Shown here: positions 7,419-9,403 of the stretch, piece by piece | How positions within the stretch are numbered: the first letter of the stretch is position 1 | Layout of the letters: each line of letters starts with the position of its first letter | Source of the DNA: Gammaproteobacteria bacterium | Lineage (GTDB): Bacteria; Pseudomonadota; Gammaproteobacteria; Enterobacterales; Kangiellaceae | Direction: 5' to 3' | Length of the DNA stretch: 9,403 bases | Assembly: GCA_013372875.1 (NCBI GenBank) | Contig: JABXIW010000313.1 | Location: 1 to 9,403 of the forward strand | Translations under genes and position numbers: made by a program | The notes under the pieces: model-generated | Told to the model about the DNA's origin: nothing | The model's database searches: none | Seen by the model: only the letters and a program-made list of their open reading frames with translations

Positions 7419-8127
7419 ATGCTTGCTCTGTTGGTTTAATGGTTCTTTGTTCAATACGTTTTTCAAATTCACCCTTGATCACGCGTTGTACGTAAATACC
7501 TGGAGTATGGATATAGTTTGGATCCAACTCACCAGCTTCAACAATTTCTTCTACTTCAACCACGGTGATTTTACCGGCGGTTGCCATCATAGGATTGAAG
7601 TTCATAGCCGTTTTACGGAAAACCAAGTTACCCATAGTGTCTGCTTTCCATGCTTTAACCAGTGCAAAGTCAGCAGTTAATGATGGCTCTAACACATAGT
7701 TGCGACCATCAATTTCACGAGTTTCTTTGTCGTCCGCTACTTGAGTGCCGTAACCTGTGGCTGTAAAGAATGCAGGGATGCCCGCGCCACCAGCACGAAT
7801 TTTTTCAGCTAAAGTACCTTGTGGTGTAAGGATTACTTCCATCTCACCAGAAAGTAACAGCTTTTCGAATAGTTCGTTCTCACCAACGTATGAACCAATC
7901 ATGGTTGAGATTTGACGCTTTTCTAGCCATTTACCTAAACCAAAACCGTCAACCCCTGCGTTGTTAGAAATAGCGGTAAGGCCAGTGCAGCCAAGTTTGT
8001 TGACTTGCTCAATCAAGCCTTCTGGAATACCACAAAGGCCAAAGCCACCGACCATAACGGTCATATTGTCTGTAAAGCCCGCTAAGGCTTCTTCGTAACT
8101 CGTTACGACTTTATTAAAACCTGACAT
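7417..8127 (-). CDS. scoA: 3-oxoacid CoA-transferase subunit A
   Basis: This is the alpha subunit (236 residues) of the succinyl-CoA:3-oxoacid CoA-transferase, partner of the next gene. It carries the CoA-transferase family 1 signature [11 protein letters not shown] (26-36), a [12 protein letters not shown] stretch, and the conserved segment [20 protein letters not shown] followed by an ATGYGT loop. Length and motif order match ScoA/AtoD proteins. In the presumed reaction the A and B subunits move CoA from succinyl-CoA to acetoacetate, with the covalent CoA intermediate on the glutamate of subunit B. The ATG at 8127 follows the stop of the small upstream membrane-protein gene by two bases. 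Its Shine-Dalgarno GAGGA (8138-8134, six-base spacing) lies inside that gene's last codons, which points to coupled translation. Acetoacetate as substrate is inferred from HMG-CoA lyase in the same operon. Confidence 0.94.
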   Translation of the reverse strand: MSGFNKVVTSYEEALAGFTDNMTVMVGGFGLCGIPEGLIEQVNKLGCTGLTAISNNAGVDGFGLGKWLEKRQISTMIGSYVGENELFEKLLLSGEMEVILTPQGTLAEKIRAGGAGIPAFFTATGYGTQVADDKETREIDGRNYVLEPSLTADFALVKAWKADTMGNLVFRKTAMNFNPMMATAGKITVVEVEEIVEAGELDPNYIHTPGIYVQRVIKGEFEKRIEQRTIKPTEQA

Positions 8128-8129
8128 TT

Positions 8130-8405
8130 TCAGTCCTCGTCATAGTTATGATTTTTTGTAAACTTAGCAAGTAAGAAGCCCAATAGCAGAGCCATAACTA
8201 CCAATACTAAGCTTCTAATTATTCTACTCGTTAGCTCGTAATCTTTTAGTGGAACAAAAAAACAGAAAACAAATAACCCAGTACTAATTAAGGTTATCCA
8301 TAAGTATTTAAGCTTGATTCTATCTGCTTCTTTACTAAAAAAACTCTTTAATACAAATGTTGCGATAAGAATTATTAAACCACCATTTAAGAAAAAGCTA
8401 TCCAT
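8130..8405 (-). CDS. Small hypothetical membrane protein inside the leucine operon
   Basis: I do not recognise this 91-residue protein. It has three hydrophobic segments at about residues 5-22, 34-51 and 63-81. They are joined by a basic loop ([10 protein letters not shown], 24-33) and an acidic/basic loop (about 53-62), and followed by a charged tail [11 protein letters not shown]. No catalytic motif or signal-peptidase site is evident. The start lies three bases after the liuE stop and the stop two bases before the scoA start, so it is embedded in the operon. It also houses the scoA ribosome-binding site. Its own ATG has no good Shine-Dalgarno (an AAGG lies about 14 bases away), so it probably depends on reinitiation after liuE. 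By hand count its G+C is about 31%, against roughly 47-53% in two sampled stretches of liuE. It is more likely real than spurious because of the tight junctions and coherent membrane topology. A transport or membrane-anchoring role would be speculation. Confidence 0.72.
   Translation of the reverse strand: MDSFFLNGGLIILIATFVLKSFFSKEADRIKLKYLWITLISTGLFVFCFFVPLKDYELTSRIIRSLVLVVMALLLGFLLAKFTKNHNYDED
8134..8138 (-). promoter_or_regulatory. Ribosome-binding site of scoA within the small membrane-protein gene
   Basis: GAGGA on the minus strand lies six bases before the scoA ATG at 8127 and within the Asp-Glu-Asp end of the preceding reading frame. Ribosomes finishing the small gene would stop almost on the scoA start, so coupled expression is likely. 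Confidence 0.75.
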
Positions 8406-8408
8406 TTC

Positions 8409-9356
8409 TTAGTTTTGTACCTTCGAAGCTCTTTTCGAAAGTAGGGCATTCGCAGCATTCGACACAGGCTTTCTGCCTAAAGCATCAGATATAAAGACGC
8501 CTGCATTGACTAATTTGTCCAAGTCTATACCTGTTTCGATACCTAAGCCATTGAGCATATAAACCACATCTTCTGTGGCTACATTGCCAGTTGCCCCTGG
8601 AGCATAAGGACAGCCACCAATGCCAGCCACCGACGAATCAATGGTTGATACGCCTAGCTCTAAGCAAGCATATAAATTAGCTAGTGCTTGGCCATAGGTA
8701 TCATGGAAGTGGCAAGCTAAATGATTGATAGGCACATATTTAGCGACTTCTTTAATCATGGCTTGCGCTTTGGCTGGTGTGCCAGTGCCGATAGTATCGC
8801 CTAGGGAAACTTCATAACAGCCTAAGTCATATAAAGCTTTAGCTACTTCAGCAACTTTTTCTGGCGCTATATCGCCTTCGAAAGGACAACCGAGTACACA
8901 AGATACGTAACCACGTACCAAAACATTGTTTTCTTTAGCGGCTTCTAGAACAGGCTTAAAGCGTTCGATCGATTCTGCAATCGAGCAGTTAATATTCTTC
9001 TGTGAAAAACTTTCCGAAGCTGCGGCAAAAACGGCTACTTCTTTGGCGCCGCCTGCTAAAGCACCTTCAAAGCCTTTTAGGTTTGGCGTTAGCACAGGAA
9101 ACATCACATCATCATTAATTAAGTCTTTCAAACCTAGCATGATCTCATGATGATCGGCCATCTGCGGTACCCACTTAGGAGATACAAAAGCAGTAGCTTC
9201 AATATGTTTCTCGCCAGCCTCCATCAGTCGCTTAATCAGCTCTAACTTTACTTCGGTTGAAACTGGCTGTTTTTCATTTTGCAAACCATCTCTTGGCCCC
9301 ATCTCCACGATTTTGACATGGGTTGGCAAGATAGGTTTTTCTGAAACCATGACCAT
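8409..9356 (-). CDS. liuE: Hydroxymethylglutaryl-CoA lyase
   Basis: This cytoplasmic enzyme cleaves 3-hydroxy-3-methylglutaryl-CoA into acetyl-CoA and acetoacetate, the last specific step of leucine degradation. The 315-residue protein is a DRE-TIM/HMGL-like barrel. Catalytic and metal residues are visible by comparison with human HMGCL: R22-D23 in [10 protein letters not shown]53 in the IEATAFVSP strand, H216 and H218 in CHFHDTYG, the reactive-loop C249 in [14 protein letters not shown], and N258. The length is typical of bacterial enzymes. Two in-frame ATGs lie close together (9356 and 9350). I chose the first because GGAG (9368-9365), in the end of the upstream gene, is eight bases away. 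The start lies five bases after the upstream stop. Downstream come the small membrane protein and the CoA-transferase that consumes acetoacetate. I see nothing abnormal in it. Confidence 0.96.
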   Translation of the reverse strand: MVMVSEKPILPTHVKIVEMGPRDGLQNEKQPVSTEVKLELIKRLMEAGEKHIEATAFVSPKWVPQMADHHEIMLGLKDLINDDVMFPVLTPNLKGFEGALAGGAKEVAVFAAASESFSQKNINCSIAESIERFKPVLEAAKENNVLVRGYVSCVLGCPFEGDIAPEKVAEVAKALYDLGCYEVSLGDTIGTGTPAKAQAMIKEVAKYVPINHLACHFHDTYGQALANLYACLELGVSTIDSSVAGIGGCPYAPGATGNVATEDVVYMLNGLGIETGIDLDKLVNAGVFISDALGRKPVSNAANALLSKRASKVQN

Positions 9357-9361
9357 AGCGA

Positions 9362-9403
9362 TTACTCCGCAGCCTCTAAAGATAGCAATTCTGCGCCATC
9401 TTC
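9362..9403 (-). CDS. liuD: C-terminal end of a probable biotin-carrying methylcrotonyl-CoA carboxylase alpha subunit (partial)
   Basis: The last 13 codons of an open frame enter from the right edge ([13 protein letters not shown], then TAA at 9364-9362). An EDGAELL-L-E ending resembles the last strand of a biotinyl domain, where an EG/DG turn precedes a short hydrophobic strand. In liu clusters the biotin-containing subunit LiuD commonly lies directly before HMG-CoA lyase, and only five bases separate the two here. Both points support 3-methylcrotonyl-CoA carboxylase alpha (ATP-dependent carboxylation in leucine catabolism). The fragment is too short to prove this; another biotinyl or lipoyl protein is possible. 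Confidence 0.6.
   Translation of the reverse strand, partial: EDGAELLSLEAAE

Noticed and set aside
7408..7680. Plus-strand frame of 90 codons opposite scoA
   Set aside because: It is antisense to a well-supported CoA-transferase gene, and its translation shows no family motif.
8926..9150. Plus-strand frame of 74 codons opposite liuE
   Set aside because: Antisense to conserved HMG-CoA lyase sequence, with no motif.
1..9403. CRISPR, tRNA, rRNA, insertion sequence or phage elements
   Set aside because: No repeat-spacer pattern, RNA gene, terminal inverted repeats, transposase or integrase sequence was seen on either strand.

Overview
The window looks like chromosome of a moderately AT-rich marine-type gammaproteobacterium. 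The evidence is AcnB-type aconitase, a YecN-like MAPEG protein, an S46 dipeptidyl-peptidase and a liu-type leucine/isovalerate pathway. A Kangiella/Aliikangiella-like host would fit, but that is a guess from gene content. I see no rRNA, tRNA, CRISPR array, insertion sequence, phage gene or attachment site.

Layout. (1) Positions 1-1240, plus strand: the C-terminal ~390 residues of aconitase B (acnB), closed by a clear intrinsic terminator. (2) 1272-1673, plus: a small MAPEG-family membrane protein. (3) 1670-4309, minus: a large membrane-bound c-di-GMP protein (periplasmic solute-binding sensor, TM, PAS, degenerate GGDEF, intact EAL). Its stop codon overlaps the MAPEG stop tail to tail by 4 bp. 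(4) 4381-6587, minus: a secreted S46 dipeptidyl-peptidase with its own terminator. (5) 6707-9403, minus: a compact catabolic operon. In transcription order it holds the last 13 codons of a probable biotin-carrying methylcrotonyl-CoA carboxylase subunit (liuD/mccA), HMG-CoA lyase (liuE), an unrecognised 91-residue membrane protein, and the two subunits of a 3-oxoacid CoA-transferase (scoA, scoB). It ends in an intrinsic terminator.

How the genes work together. The operon covers the end of leucine catabolism. Methylcrotonyl-CoA carboxylase and the unseen hydratase yield HMG-CoA. HMG-CoA lyase splits it into acetyl-CoA and acetoacetate, and ScoAB transfers CoA from succinyl-CoA to acetoacetate. 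The resulting acetoacetyl-CoA can be thiolysed to acetyl-CoA, which enters the TCA cycle where AcnB acts. The S46 peptidase releases dipeptides outside the cytoplasm, so protein and amino-acid use is a recurring theme. The c-di-GMP protein is a separate transcription unit and is more likely a phosphodiesterase than a cyclase.

No wholly new multi-gene system is evident. The most unusual points are the small AT-rich membrane-protein gene wedged inside the leucine operon, the dead GGDEF/intact EAL sensor, and the palindrome in that sensor's leader. There is no gene-free stretch longer than 300 bases.
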